This document shows positions 1-9,375 of a DNA stretch of 64,000 nucleotides, piece by piece; the stretch's first letter is position 1; each line of letters opens with the position of its first letter. The DNA comes from Roseomonas sp. (GTDB lineage Bacteria; Pseudomonadota; Alphaproteobacteria; Acetobacterales; Acetobacteraceae). Position numbers and translations under genes: made by a program. The notes beneath the pieces were generated by a model. The model was not told where the DNA came from, did no database searches, and saw only the letters and a program-made list of their open reading frames with translations. The stretch is taken from positions 1 to 64,000 of the forward strand of contig JADCFX010000041.1 of assembly GCA_020249285.1 (NCBI GenBank), read 5' to 3'.

Positions 1-78
1 CGCCCATCCGCGCATTCACAGAGGGCATGCCAAAAACCAGCAACACGGAGGTGACCAGCCAGACAAAAACTGCCAAAC

Positions 79-1620
79 TCAAAGCCGCCTGAGGCCTGCT
101 TCAAATGCGGTCACTGTCAGGGGAATATCGTAGGTGTACATGCCGGCATAGGGTGGCAGAGTTTCGCCGCGCAACAGGTTATCCAATTCGAGCGGCGCGC
201 CCAACGTGCAATAGGTGAAACTGCCACCCAAACCTTCGGCACGTTCCGTGACGGTTTTTTCGCCAGTGACGATCAGATCGCCGTCTTTCACTTCCTTCTT
301 GATACGATCGTATTCATGGGCGTGTAGATTTTCGATCGATGCTACCGCGTTAAGCAGTTTTTGCGCCTTTTGTAGTTGGGTCCAGTTGATTTTTTCCCGC
401 ATTAATTCTGACCGAAGTGTGCCTTTGAAATCAAAGCCAATGATCACCCGCCTTAGCCGCTCGGCGGTAAGCTGATCAGCATAGTCTTCCATTTCGATTA
501 ATATGAAGCGACGGGAGCCGCCATCGCGCTTATTTGACTCAAGCACAGCATGTCCAGTGGTTCCTGAACCAGAAAACGAGTCTAAAACTAATGCGTTGGG
601 CTTACCAATTAACCTCAATATTCTTTGAACAAGTTGTATCGGTTTTGGTGTCGCAAAGGCTACGTCAACATCCTGAAAAATGAGTTGAAGGGCTTTCTTC
701 GCTGAGTCGCTGTGGCCTACTTCGGCATATTTCCAGATAGTTTGAGCGGGGACAGTATTGCGGACATCTTCAAGGAAACGTTTCAACCGAGGGCGCGATT
801 TGCCATCAACACCAAACCAAATGCGATTATCCCGCCGCAGATCATCAATCTTTTCCCGATTAAAACGCCAGCTACTACCTTTTGGCGGAAAATATGTTTC
901 GCCATTGGGTCCGATAATTTCAAATATCGCATAATCACGCGCTTCAGTGCGCAAAAGATTGTCAGAAGTCCAAACTCCTCTTGGGTCATTATCTGGATTT
1001 TTGTAGAGCGAATCCTGCTCTTCGGTACGATCTAGTCCATCAAATTCCGCAATTTCCTTGTTTTTTGCATATATAAAAATGAAGTCGTGTTCTGGAGAAA
1101 GAAAATTCGTATCGCTTTTGGTGCTGTATTTTTTCTGCCATATCGCGGAGCCAATAAAATTTTTATCTCCAAAAATTTCGTCTAGCAGCAGTTTTCCTCG
1201 AGCGGCCTCATTGTCGTCCAGTGTAATCCAGAAAATGCCGTCTTCAGCCAATAACTCATGCAGCAAGCGAAGCCTCGGCCACATCATGGCGCACCATTTG
1301 TCGTGGCGCAGGCCATCCTCAATGCCGATGGGGTTTGATGCCAGCCATTCCTTGATCATGGGTGCATTGACATTGTCGTTATAGCACCAGCCTTCATTGC
1401 CAGTGTTGTAGGGTGGATCAATGAAAATGCAGTCCACCTTACCGGCGTAGATTGGCAGAAGTGCTTTCAGCGCATGCAGATTGTCGCCATGGATAATCAG
1501 GTTGCCATCCAGTGAAACCGGGCCGATGCCCTTTTCGGCATGCGGGATCAGGGGGCGGAAGGGCACGGCCAGATGATGGTTGTAGACAAATTCCTTGCCC
1601 TTGAAGTTCAGTTCCGTCAC
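79..1620 (-). CDS. DNA adenine methyltransferase, Mod-like, C-terminally truncated
   Basis: This is a SAM-dependent DNA methyltransferase of the type III Mod / N6-adenine beta class. The catalytic motif DPPYNTG lies at about residues 68-74 and the SAM-binding motif DSFSGSGTTG at about 347-356, so DPPY precedes FxGxG as in the beta group. The GTG start is chosen because GGAAAGGG stands just upstream; a longer frame would begin with an unlikely Arg-rich leader. The protein is 513 residues. Its final stretch (GETLPPYAGMYTYDIP to the stop) departs from the tail I expect for this family, which normally continues further, so the gene looks cut at its 3' end. It is much richer in A+T than its neighbours, which suggests horizontal acquisition. 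No restriction partner is visible, although the window starts 78 bases beyond it. Confidence 0.85.
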   Translation of the reverse strand: MTELNFKGKEFVYNHHLAVPFRPLIPHAEKGIGPVSLDGNLIIHGDNLHALKALLPIYAGKVDCIFIDPPYNTGNEGWCYNDNVNAPMIKEWLASNPIGIEDGLRHDKWCAMMWPRLRLLHELLAEDGIFWITLDDNEAARGKLLLDEIFGDKNFIGSAIWQKKYSTKSDTNFLSPEHDFIFIYAKNKEIAEFDGLDRTEEQDSLYKNPDNDPRGVWTSDNLLRTEARDYAIFEIIGPNGETYFPPKGSSWRFNREKIDDLRRDNRIWFGVDGKSRPRLKRFLEDVRNTVPAQTIWKYAEVGHSDSAKKALQLIFQDVDVAFATPKPIQLVQRILRLIGKPNALVLDSFSGSGTTGHAVLESNKRDGGSRRFILIEMEDYADQLTAERLRRVIIGFDFKGTLRSELMREKINWTQLQKAQKLLNAVASIENLHAHEYDRIKKEVKDGDLIVTGEKTVTERAEGLGGSFTYCTLGAPLELDNLLRGETLPPYAGMYTYDIPLTVTAFEAGLRRL

Positions 1621-1776
1621 CTGGCACCCTTTCCTTCTTCTTCGGGTTCGCACATCGCGTGGCCATGCGGCGCCCCCCGATTCTCGCCCTGCCCTTTAGC
1701 ATAAACATAGCCGGCGCCTTCTGCGCGCCCCGTCACGCCAGTCGGTCCGTTTTGGGCCACAGCCCACCCCCGGCTT

Positions 1777-1830
1777 CCAAAGGCCGCGGGCCTTTGGTGG
1801 GTGGGTTTCAGGGAGGGCAAAGCCCTCTCT
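1777..1830. repeat. Intergenic double stem-loop element (copy 1)
   Basis: Two adjacent inverted repeats lie in the gap between the methyltransferase and the leuA leader. CCAAAGGCC pairs perfectly with GGCCTTTGG around a 3-base centre (1777-1797), and AGGGAGGGC pairs with GCCCTCTCT with one mismatch around AAA (1810-1830). The rest of the gap up to the leader peptide is C-rich and I see no gene in it. Similar two-stem elements occur at 3675, 13749 and 23648. Confidence 0.6.
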
Positions 1831-1903
1831 GACCTCGCACCCCCCCAACCCACCCCAAGCAAACCCCTTGCCTTCCCACCCCCTCCCCCCCTATTCTGTC
1901 CTC

Positions 1904-2005
1904 ATGCGTGAAGTTTCGCGTCGCTTCGGCCTGGATCATGGGGTTTCAGCCCCTGTTGCCGCCTGCGCGCTACTTGGGCTTCGACTTATTCGCCCCTGGG
2001 CGTGA
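1904..2005 (+). CDS. Candidate leucine leader peptide upstream of leuA
   Basis: This is a 33-codon open frame starting with ATG and ending 84 bases before the leuA start. It contains a leucine-rich run, LLGLRLI, with four Leu codons in six positions (CTA, CTT, CTT, CTT) followed by Ile. GC-rich inverted repeats follow at once. Leader-peptide attenuation of leuA by leucine supply is established for several alphaproteobacteria from comparative genomics; assigning it here is inference from position, codon content and secondary structure. There is no obvious Shine-Dalgarno, so the leader may be translated from a transcript that starts close to its ATG. It could also be a chance frame. Confidence 0.5.
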   Translation: MREVSRRFGLDHGVSAPVAACALLGLRLIRPWA

Positions 2006-2050
2006 AGGCCTGCCGTGCGCGGCGGGCATCGTTCAGGGGAAGCCTTATTT
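2005..2050 (+). promoter_or_regulatory. Putative leuA attenuator hairpin
   Basis: Starting at the leader-peptide stop codon, GCCTGCCG (2008-2015) pairs with CGGCGGGC (2020-2027) around TGCG, with one G-U pair. An outer arm AAGGC (2005-2009) pairs with GCCTT (2042-2046), followed by ATTT. Competing pairs are possible between CCCCTG near 1951 and CAGGGG near 2034. The arrangement fits an attenuator, but the trailing T-run is weak. Confidence 0.4.
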
Positions 2051-2089
2051 GACCACGCAACCCATTGATTGCCCAGGGAAAACCCTATC

Positions 2090-3670
2090 ATGGCCATAAC
2101 GCATCCTTCTTTCGGCAAGCTCGCCGATAACCGCATCATCATGTTCGACACCACGCTCCGCGATGGAGAGCAGTCTCCTGGGTTTTCGATGAACCTCCAG
2201 GAAAAGCTCCGCATGGCGGAAGCGCTGGCGGAATTGGGGATTGATGTGATGGAAGCGGGCTTCCCCATTGCCTCGCCCGGGGATTTTGAAAGTGTGCTGT
2301 CCATTGCGCAGCGTTTTTCCAAGGATGGGCCGGTGATTTGCGGCCTGTCGCGCACGGCGCCGGCTGATATTCTGCGTGCGGCTGAGGCGGTGAAGCCGGC
2401 GGCGCGCAAGCGCATTCATACTTTTGTCTCGACCAGCCCTTTGCATATGCGCGTCAAGCTGCGTCTGGAACCGGAACAGGTGCTGGATTTGGTGACCAGC
2501 AGTGTTGAACTCGCGCGTCAGCATACGGATGATGTGGAATGGTCGGCGGAAGATGGCACGCGGACGGACCCGGATTTCCTCTGCCGTTGTGTGGAAGCGG
2601 CCATCAAGGCGGGTGCCAGCACCATCAATATCCCGGATACGGTGGGTTATGCGCTGCCTGAGGATATGACGCGCATTTTCACCATGGTGCGTGAACGGGT
2701 GCCAGGTGCGGATCAGGTGATCTTGTCCGCGCATAATCATAATGATTTGGGTTTGGCGGTGGCGAATACGCTGGCGGCCATTCGTGCCGGGGTGCGGCAG
2801 ATTGAAGCAACCATCAATGGTATTGGCGAACGCGCCGGCAATGCCTCAATCGAAGAAGTGGTGATGGCGCTGCGGACGCGGGCGGATGCGATCCCGGTTT
2901 CGAATGGGATTGTGACGCAGAATATCCTGAAGACCAGCCGCTTGCTGGCGACGATTACGGGTTTTGATGTGCAGCCCAATAAGGCGATTGTGGGCCGCAA
3001 TGCCTTCGCCCATGAATCGGGCATCCATCAGGATGGCGTTCTGAAGGATAAATCCACCTATGAAATCATGACGCCGGAATCTGTCGGCTGGTCCACCTCA
3101 TCGCTGGTGATGGGCAAGCATTCCGGCCGCGCCGCCTTCCGCGACAAGCTGAAGGCCATGGGTTATGAGATCGGCGATAATCAGTTGAACGACGCCTTCC
3201 GCCGCTTCAAAGACCTCGCGGACCGCAAGAAGGTGGTTTACGACGAAGATATTGTGGCGCTGGTGGATGATGAAGTGGTCCGCCAGAATGACCGTCTGAA
3301 GCTGGTGGCACTCACGGTCGCGACGGGGATGAATACCCGCCCGACAGCCTCCATTGCGCTGGAAGTGGATGGCGAAAGGCGTGAAGGGGTGGCGGCCGGC
3401 GATGGCGCGGTGGATGCCACCTTCAATGCGCTGAGGCAGGCTTTCCCGCATGAGGTGAACCTGAAGCTCTATGCCGTGCAGTCCGTCACGGGGGGCACGG
3501 ATGCCCAGGCGCGGGTCACGGTCCGCCTCGAAGAAGCGGGCAAGCTTGTGGATGGTCAGGGGGCGGATACGGATACCATCGTCGCCTCCGCCCGGGCCTA
3601 TGTGCATGCTTTGAACAAGCTTTTGGTGAAGCGCGAACGCACCGCGCCGCCAGCGGTGCTCAGCGCCTGA
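2090..3670 (+). CDS. leuA: 2-isopropylmalate synthase
   Basis: LeuA condenses acetyl-CoA with 2-oxoisovalerate, the first committed step of leucine synthesis, in the cytoplasm. The HMGL-like catalytic domain opens with FDTTLRDGEQSPG at residues 19-31, carries the metal-binding HNHNDLGLA motif near 220, and has GRNAFAHESGIHQDGV near 305. The C-terminal third (from about residue 400) is the LeuA dimerisation and leucine-feedback domain. The length of 526 residues is normal for the long, feedback-regulated form. I chose the ATG giving MAITHPSF, preceded by AGGGA; an in-frame TTG seven codons upstream is less likely. A candidate leader peptide and hairpins precede it. No other leu gene lies in the window. 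Confidence 0.96.
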   Translation: MAITHPSFGKLADNRIIMFDTTLRDGEQSPGFSMNLQEKLRMAEALAELGIDVMEAGFPIASPGDFESVLSIAQRFSKDGPVICGLSRTAPADILRAAEAVKPAARKRIHTFVSTSPLHMRVKLRLEPEQVLDLVTSSVELARQHTDDVEWSAEDGTRTDPDFLCRCVEAAIKAGASTINIPDTVGYALPEDMTRIFTMVRERVPGADQVILSAHNHNDLGLAVANTLAAIRAGVRQIEATINGIGERAGNASIEEVVMALRTRADAIPVSNGIVTQNILKTSRLLATITGFDVQPNKAIVGRNAFAHESGIHQDGVLKDKSTYEIMTPESVGWSTSSLVMGKHSGRAAFRDKLKAMGYEIGDNQLNDAFRRFKDLADRKKVVYDEDIVALVDDEVVRQNDRLKLVALTVATGMNTRPTASIALEVDGERREGVAAGDGAVDATFNALRQAFPHEVNLKLYAVQSVTGGTDAQARVTVRLEEAGKLVDGQGADTDTIVASARAYVHALNKLLVKRERTAPPAVLSA

Positions 3671-3674
3671 AACG

Positions 3675-4864
<1,190 letters not shown>

Positions 4865-4889
4865 TAAGGGGAGCAAGGGGTAGCCCAGC

Positions 4890-5756
4890 GTGATCAGGCT
4901 CAGTATCCCTCTACGGCAGGCATTGGCGCGGCTTTCGCTGCCGATCATGATTGCTGTCGCCTTCGGGGTGATGCTGCTGGGCAAGGCGGATACGGTGCTG
5001 GTGGAGCGGCTACGCATCACGCTTTCTGACGCGCTGACCCCGATTTATGGCGCGATTTCCCAGCCCGTGAATGCGGTTGAGGAAGCGATTGAGGAAATCC
5101 AGAGCCTTGCGACACTGCGCAGCGATAATGCCAGACTGCGTGAGGAAAATGAGCGTCTGCGCCGCTGGCATGCCGCGGCCTTGGGACTTGAGGCGGAGAA
5201 TGCGCTGCTGCGCCGCCAGCTTGGCTTCATGCCGGAAGGCGCGCCCAATTTCCACGCCGCGCGCGTGGTGGCCGATGGTGGCGGCACCTATGCCCGCGCG
5301 GTGCTGCTGGCGATCCCGCCGCAACATGCCATTCGCAAGGGCCAGGTTGCCCTGGATGAACGCGGCTTTGTGGGCCGCGTGACGGAAGTGGGCTCACGCT
5401 CTGCCCGCGTGCTGCTGGCGACGGATATGAACAGCCGCATACCAGTCACGCTTGAAGGCAGCCGCGCGCGCGCGGTGATGACCGGCACCAATGGCGCGCG
5501 CCCGCGCCTTGCGCATTGGCCGGAAGGCGTCACTCCGCAAGAAGGCGAACGCGTGGTGACCAGCGCGCAGGCCAATGCCTTCCCAGCCGGCCTGCCGGTG
5601 GGCGCGGTGCGGCGCAACGCGCAAGGGTCCTTGGAAGTGGAGCTTTTCGCGCGGCTCGATAATCTTGAAATGGTGCGGCTTTTCGATTTCGGTCTTTCGG
5701 GCATTCTGCCGCCGGAAGCGGTGGCGCGCCCGGAACCCCGCCCGGCTCGGCGCTGA
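4890..5756 (+). CDS. mreC: Rod shape-determining protein MreC
   Basis: MreC is the periplasmic scaffold that links the cytoplasmic MreB filament to PBP2 and RodA. A single membrane anchor lies near residues 15-33, followed by a coiled coil at about 65-110 (heptads with ARLREENERLRR and ALGLEAENALLRRQL). Beta-rich MreC domains follow, including DERGFVGRVTEVGS and ARVLLATDMNSRIPV. It starts at GTG 25 bases after mreB, with AAGGGG upstream. The length of 288 residues and the C-terminal Pro/Arg-rich tail are ordinary for alphaproteobacteria. Confidence 0.95.
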   Translation: MIRLSIPLRQALARLSLPIMIAVAFGVMLLGKADTVLVERLRITLSDALTPIYGAISQPVNAVEEAIEEIQSLATLRSDNARLREENERLRRWHAAALGLEAENALLRRQLGFMPEGAPNFHAARVVADGGGTYARAVLLAIPPQHAIRKGQVALDERGFVGRVTEVGSRSARVLLATDMNSRIPVTLEGSRARAVMTGTNGARPRLAHWPEGVTPQEGERVVTSAQANAFPAGLPVGAVRRNAQGSLEVELFARLDNLEMVRLFDFGLSGILPPEAVARPEPRPARR

Positions 5757-5765
5757 ACCCCGGCC

Positions 5766-6329
5766 ATGAGCCTTGCTCCAAAACTCCGCGCGCCGCCCCC
5801 GGGGCGCCCGGAACCACCGCAGGATTTGCCACGGCGGCTTGAAGCGCTGCTGCGGTTGGCCTTTCCGATGGCTTCCACGGCGCTGGTATTGATCCTGTCT
5901 GCCACGCCAACTGGCCTGCCGGCGCTCGCTTTCGCGCTTTCCATGCCGGCGATTGCCTTCTGGACAGTGTTTCGCCCCGCCGGCATGGCGCCGCCCATGG
6001 TCTTTGTGCTTGGGCTTTTGCTGGATTTGCTGACCATGGCGCCGCTTGGCGTGCACATTATCGGGTTGCTCGCGCTGCATGGGGCCGCGATGCGGCTGCG
6101 CTTCTGGTTGGCGCGGCAGGGTTTTCTGCTGGTGTGGCTCTGCTTTTGTGTAGGTGCCCTGGGGACCACGCTGCTCGCCTGGGGTCTCACTGCCTTACTC
6201 TTGCTTGCCTTACCGCCATGGCAGCCGATTTTGCATAATTTGCTTTTGACAGCAGGGCTTTATCCGCCCATCGCCATTTTGCTGTCACGCGCGCATGAAG
6301 CGATGCGCCGGGCGGAGAATGCGTCATGA
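5766..6329 (+). CDS. mreD: Rod shape-determining protein MreD
   Basis: MreD is a small integral membrane member of the elongasome. The 187-residue product begins with a Pro-rich cytoplasmic stretch and then has about five hydrophobic segments, with the pattern FVLGLLLDLLTMAPLGVH that is typical of MreD. It starts 9 bases after mreC, and its last four bases overlap the ATG of mrdA (ATGA), which indicates translational coupling. Sequence conservation in MreD is low, so much of the call rests on the hydropathy pattern and gene order. Confidence 0.9.
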   Translation: MSLAPKLRAPPPGRPEPPQDLPRRLEALLRLAFPMASTALVLILSATPTGLPALAFALSMPAIAFWTVFRPAGMAPPMVFVLGLLLDLLTMAPLGVHIIGLLALHGAAMRLRFWLARQGFLLVWLCFCVGALGTTLLAWGLTALLLLALPPWQPILHNLLLTAGLYPPIAILLSRAHEAMRRAENAS

Positions 6330-8233
6330 AGTTCTGGTCTGGGCGCCGCGCTTCCGGCTTTGGCGGCAATACGAACATCAAGCGGGAAGAAGAACGCCGG
6401 CGCAGCATTTTCACGCGCCGCGCCGCCTTGCTGGGCGTGGTGCAGTTGGGCGCACTCGGCTTTCTTGGGCATCGGCTTTATCGATTGCAGATTGAAGAAG
6501 GCCGACGCTACGCGACGCTCGCTGAAGAAAACCGTGTCAGTGCCAGGCTTTTCGCCCCGCCGCGTGGGCGTATTTTGGATCGGCGCGGCGATGTCGTGGC
6601 CGGCAATCGGCTGAATTGGCGGGCACTTCTGGTTGCGGAACAAACCACTGATGTCACCGCCACGATCGAAACTTTCTCCCGCATCGCGCCCTTGCAGGAT
6701 CATGAAAAGGCGCGGATCGAACGCGATATTCGCCGCAATCGCCGCTTCGTGCCCGTAATTCTGCGCGAATTCCTAAGCTGGGAGGAAATGGCGGCGATTG
6801 AGGTGAATGCGCCCGACCTGCCCGGCGTTTCCGTGGATATGGGCACAACCCGGATCTATCCTGAAACCGAACATCTGGCGCATGTGCTTGGCTATGTCGG
6901 CACGCCAACCGAACAGGAAGCGGGCGATGAGGGGATGGTCAATCTGCCCGGCATGCGCGTGGGCCGCGCCGGGCTTGAACGCTTCCATGACCGCGTGCTG
7001 CGCGGGCGCGCCGGTGCCGTCCAGGTAGAGGTGAATGCCGTGGGTCGCGTGATCCGTGAATTGGATCGGCGCGAAGGCATCCCCGGGCAGGATGTGCAGA
7101 TTTCCGTGGATACAGGGCTGCAAAAGGCAATCCGCGACAAGATTGAGGAGGGCACTACGGCAGTACTGTTGGATGCGCGCAATGGCGAGGTTCTGGCCAT
7201 GGCGACGAAGCCTTCCTTTGATCCCAATATCTTCAATTCTGGTGTCAGCGCGGCGCAATGGCGGCAATGGACCGCATCACGTTCCACGCCACTGATCAAT
7301 CGGGCGACCAATGGGCTTTACGCGCCCGGGTCCACCTTCAAGATGGTGGTGGCGCTTGCGGCGCTGGAAGCAAAGGTCTGCCGGCCCGGCGATATCGTGC
7401 ATTGCCCAGGGCATTTCGATTTCGGCGATACGCGCTTCCATTGCCACAAGCAAAGCGGCCATGGCGGGATGAATATGCGCACCGCTATTTCGGCAAGTTG
7501 CGATGTGTATTTCTACGAAATGGCACGCCGGACAGGGATGGATCGTATCGCCGCCATGTCGCATCGCTTCGGCCTTGGCGTTGATCTGGACATTGAATTG
7601 CCCGGCACGCGCCGTGGCCTGGTGCCAACCCGCGGCTGGCGGCAGGCGCAGGGTCATGCGTGGAATATTGGCGATACCATTGTGCATGGCATCGGCCAGG
7701 GCTTTTATCAGCTGACCCCGCTTTCCCTTGCGGTGATGACTGCACGGCTCGCGACCGGGCGCGCGGTGCAGCCGCATCTGACACGCGCCATTGCCGGCCA
7801 GCCGGTGCGCGGCGGCAAGCCCGAGGATTGGCCAAGCCTTGGCATACCGGAAGCCGATTTGCGCGTGATGCGGGAATCCATGTGGGCAGTCGTGAATGGC
7901 GGCGGCACGGCGGGGGCGGCGAGGCTGCCCGGCCAATACGGTGTCATGGCGGGTAAGACCGGCACCACCCAGGTCAGGCGCATCTCTCGCGAACAGCGCG
8001 AAAGGGGTTTTAATGTCGCGACCCTGCCGCGCGAATGGCGCCCGCATGCGCTGTTTGTCGCCTACGCGCCTTATGACAATCCGGTCTTCGCCCTTTCGGT
8101 GATTGTGGAACACGGCACCAGCGGTTCCGGTGCCGCCGCACCCTTGGCGCGCGATATTCTGGTGGAAGCCTTCCAGCGCCTGCCCACTACGCCAGCCCCG
8201 CGCGATCCACGCGTGGCGGAGCTTGGTCGATGA
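6326..8233 (+). CDS. mrdA: Penicillin-binding protein 2 (peptidoglycan transpeptidase)
   Basis: PBP2 is the class B transpeptidase that cross-links new glycan strands during cell elongation. It has one N-terminal membrane anchor (about residues 32-50), a dimerisation/pedestal domain containing the GLERFHDRVLRG motif, and a C-terminal transpeptidase domain. All three active-site motifs are intact: S336-T-F-K339, S391-C-D393 and K544-T-G546. The length of 635 residues is normal. It overlaps mreD and rodA by four bases on each side, so the three are translationally coupled. RodA supplies the matching glycosyltransferase. Confidence 0.96.
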   Translation: MKFWSGRRASGFGGNTNIKREEERRRSIFTRRAALLGVVQLGALGFLGHRLYRLQIEEGRRYATLAEENRVSARLFAPPRGRILDRRGDVVAGNRLNWRALLVAEQTTDVTATIETFSRIAPLQDHEKARIERDIRRNRRFVPVILREFLSWEEMAAIEVNAPDLPGVSVDMGTTRIYPETEHLAHVLGYVGTPTEQEAGDEGMVNLPGMRVGRAGLERFHDRVLRGRAGAVQVEVNAVGRVIRELDRREGIPGQDVQISVDTGLQKAIRDKIEEGTTAVLLDARNGEVLAMATKPSFDPNIFNSGVSAAQWRQWTASRSTPLINRATNGLYAPGSTFKMVVALAALEAKVCRPGDIVHCPGHFDFGDTRFHCHKQSGHGGMNMRTAISASCDVYFYEMARRTGMDRIAAMSHRFGLGVDLDIELPGTRRGLVPTRGWRQAQGHAWNIGDTIVHGIGQGFYQLTPLSLAVMTARLATGRAVQPHLTRAIAGQPVRGGKPEDWPSLGIPEADLRVMRESMWAVVNGGGTAGAARLPGQYGVMAGKTGTTQVRRISREQRERGFNVATLPREWRPHALFVAYAPYDNPVFALSVIVEHGTSGSGAAAPLARDILVEAFQRLPTTPAPRDPRVAELGR

Positions 8234-9375
8234 TTTTCGAACGTCGGCTGCTCACGGAAAGCCGCAGCGCTGGCCTGGTTTCCAGGCTCTGGCGCGTGCC
8301 TTGGCTGTTTGTGCTGCTGCTGGTCGGCATTGCCGCCATTGGCTATGTCGCGCTGTGGACAGCGGGCAGCGGCAATGCGGATGCCTATGCGCAGAAGCAC
8401 GCGCTGCGCTTCGGGTTCTGCCTGGTGATCATGCTGAGCATCGCCTTCATTGATATCAGGATCATCCTGCGCTTCGCCTGGGTGGGCTATGCCTTGGCGC
8501 TCGGCTTGCTGGTTCTGGTGCTGTTTCATGGCAATGTCGGCAAGGGCGCGCAGCGTTGGCTGGATATCGGCCCAGTGCAATTGCAGCCATCAGAACTCAT
8601 GAAAATCATGCTGGCGCTTGGCTTGGCGGCCTGGTTCCATCGCGCATCCTGGGAACGCATGGGCAATCCGCTTTTCCTGATCCCACCGGCGCTGATGGTG
8701 CTGGTGCCGGTTGGTTTGATCCTGAAGCAACCCAATCTGGGCACAGCGCTGATCACCGCCATGATCGGCGCTGCCATGTTTTGGGCGGCCGGCATGCGCT
8801 GGTGGAAATTCGCGCTGATGGCAGGCGCCGCGGCCATCGCTGCGCCAATCGCCTATGATCATTTGCGCGATTATCAGCGCGCGCGCATCACCACCTTTCT
8901 TGATCCGGAGAGCGATCCGCTCGGCGCGGGCTATAACATCATCCAATCGAAAATCGCGCTTGGGTCGGGGGGCATGTGGGGCAAGGGCTTTCTGCAAGGC
9001 ACGCAGGGGCATTTGAACTTCCTGCCGGAAAAGCAAACGGATTTCATCTTCACCCTGATCGCCGAGGAATTCGGCTTCACCGGCGCCATCGCCACCTTGT
9101 TCATACTGCTGGCGGTAATTGTGTTCTGCTACATCGTCGCCTTCCGGTCGCGCCATCAATTTGGCCGGTTGCTGGCGATTGGGCTTGGCACCAATTTCTT
9201 CCTGTATGTCTTTGTGAATGTCGCCATGGTCACCGGCGCCATTCCGGTGGGCGGCGTGCCGCTGCCGCTGATCAGCCATGGCGGTTCAGCCATGCTGACG
9301 GTGATGATCGGCTTCGGCCTGTTGCTTTCAGCCTATGTGCATCGAGACGCCGAATTGGGGCCCATGCGTGAATAA
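8230..9375 (+). CDS. rodA: RodA, SEDS peptidoglycan glycosyltransferase
   Basis: RodA polymerises lipid II into glycan strands in complex with PBP2. The 381-residue protein has about ten hydrophobic helices. SEDS signatures are visible: GKGAQRWLDIGPVQLQPSE, the loop AGYNIIQSKIALGSGGMWGKG, LPEKQTDFIFTLIAEEFGF, and VGGVPLPLISHGGSAMLT near the C-terminus. The ATG overlaps the mrdA stop. The next gene starts inside its last codons, so transcription probably continues into the metal-transport genes. Confidence 0.96.
   Translation: MIFERRLLTESRSAGLVSRLWRVPWLFVLLLVGIAAIGYVALWTAGSGNADAYAQKHALRFGFCLVIMLSIAFIDIRIILRFAWVGYALALGLLVLVLFHGNVGKGAQRWLDIGPVQLQPSELMKIMLALGLAAWFHRASWERMGNPLFLIPPALMVLVPVGLILKQPNLGTALITAMIGAAMFWAAGMRWWKFALMAGAAAIAAPIAYDHLRDYQRARITTFLDPESDPLGAGYNIIQSKIALGSGGMWGKGFLQGTQGHLNFLPEKQTDFIFTLIAEEFGFTGAIATLFILLAVIVFCYIVAFRSRHQFGRLLAIGLGTNFFLYVFVNVAMVTGAIPVGGVPLPLISHGGSAMLTVMIGFGLLLSAYVHRDAELGPMRE

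Noticed and set aside
1..95. Short open frames at the left edge: a plus-strand frame ending TKTAKLKAA at 92 and a minus-strand hydrophobic frame (SLAVFVWLVTSVLLVF).
   Set aside because: Both are cut by the window edge or overlap the methyltransferase end and are too short to support a gene; sequence to the left is needed.
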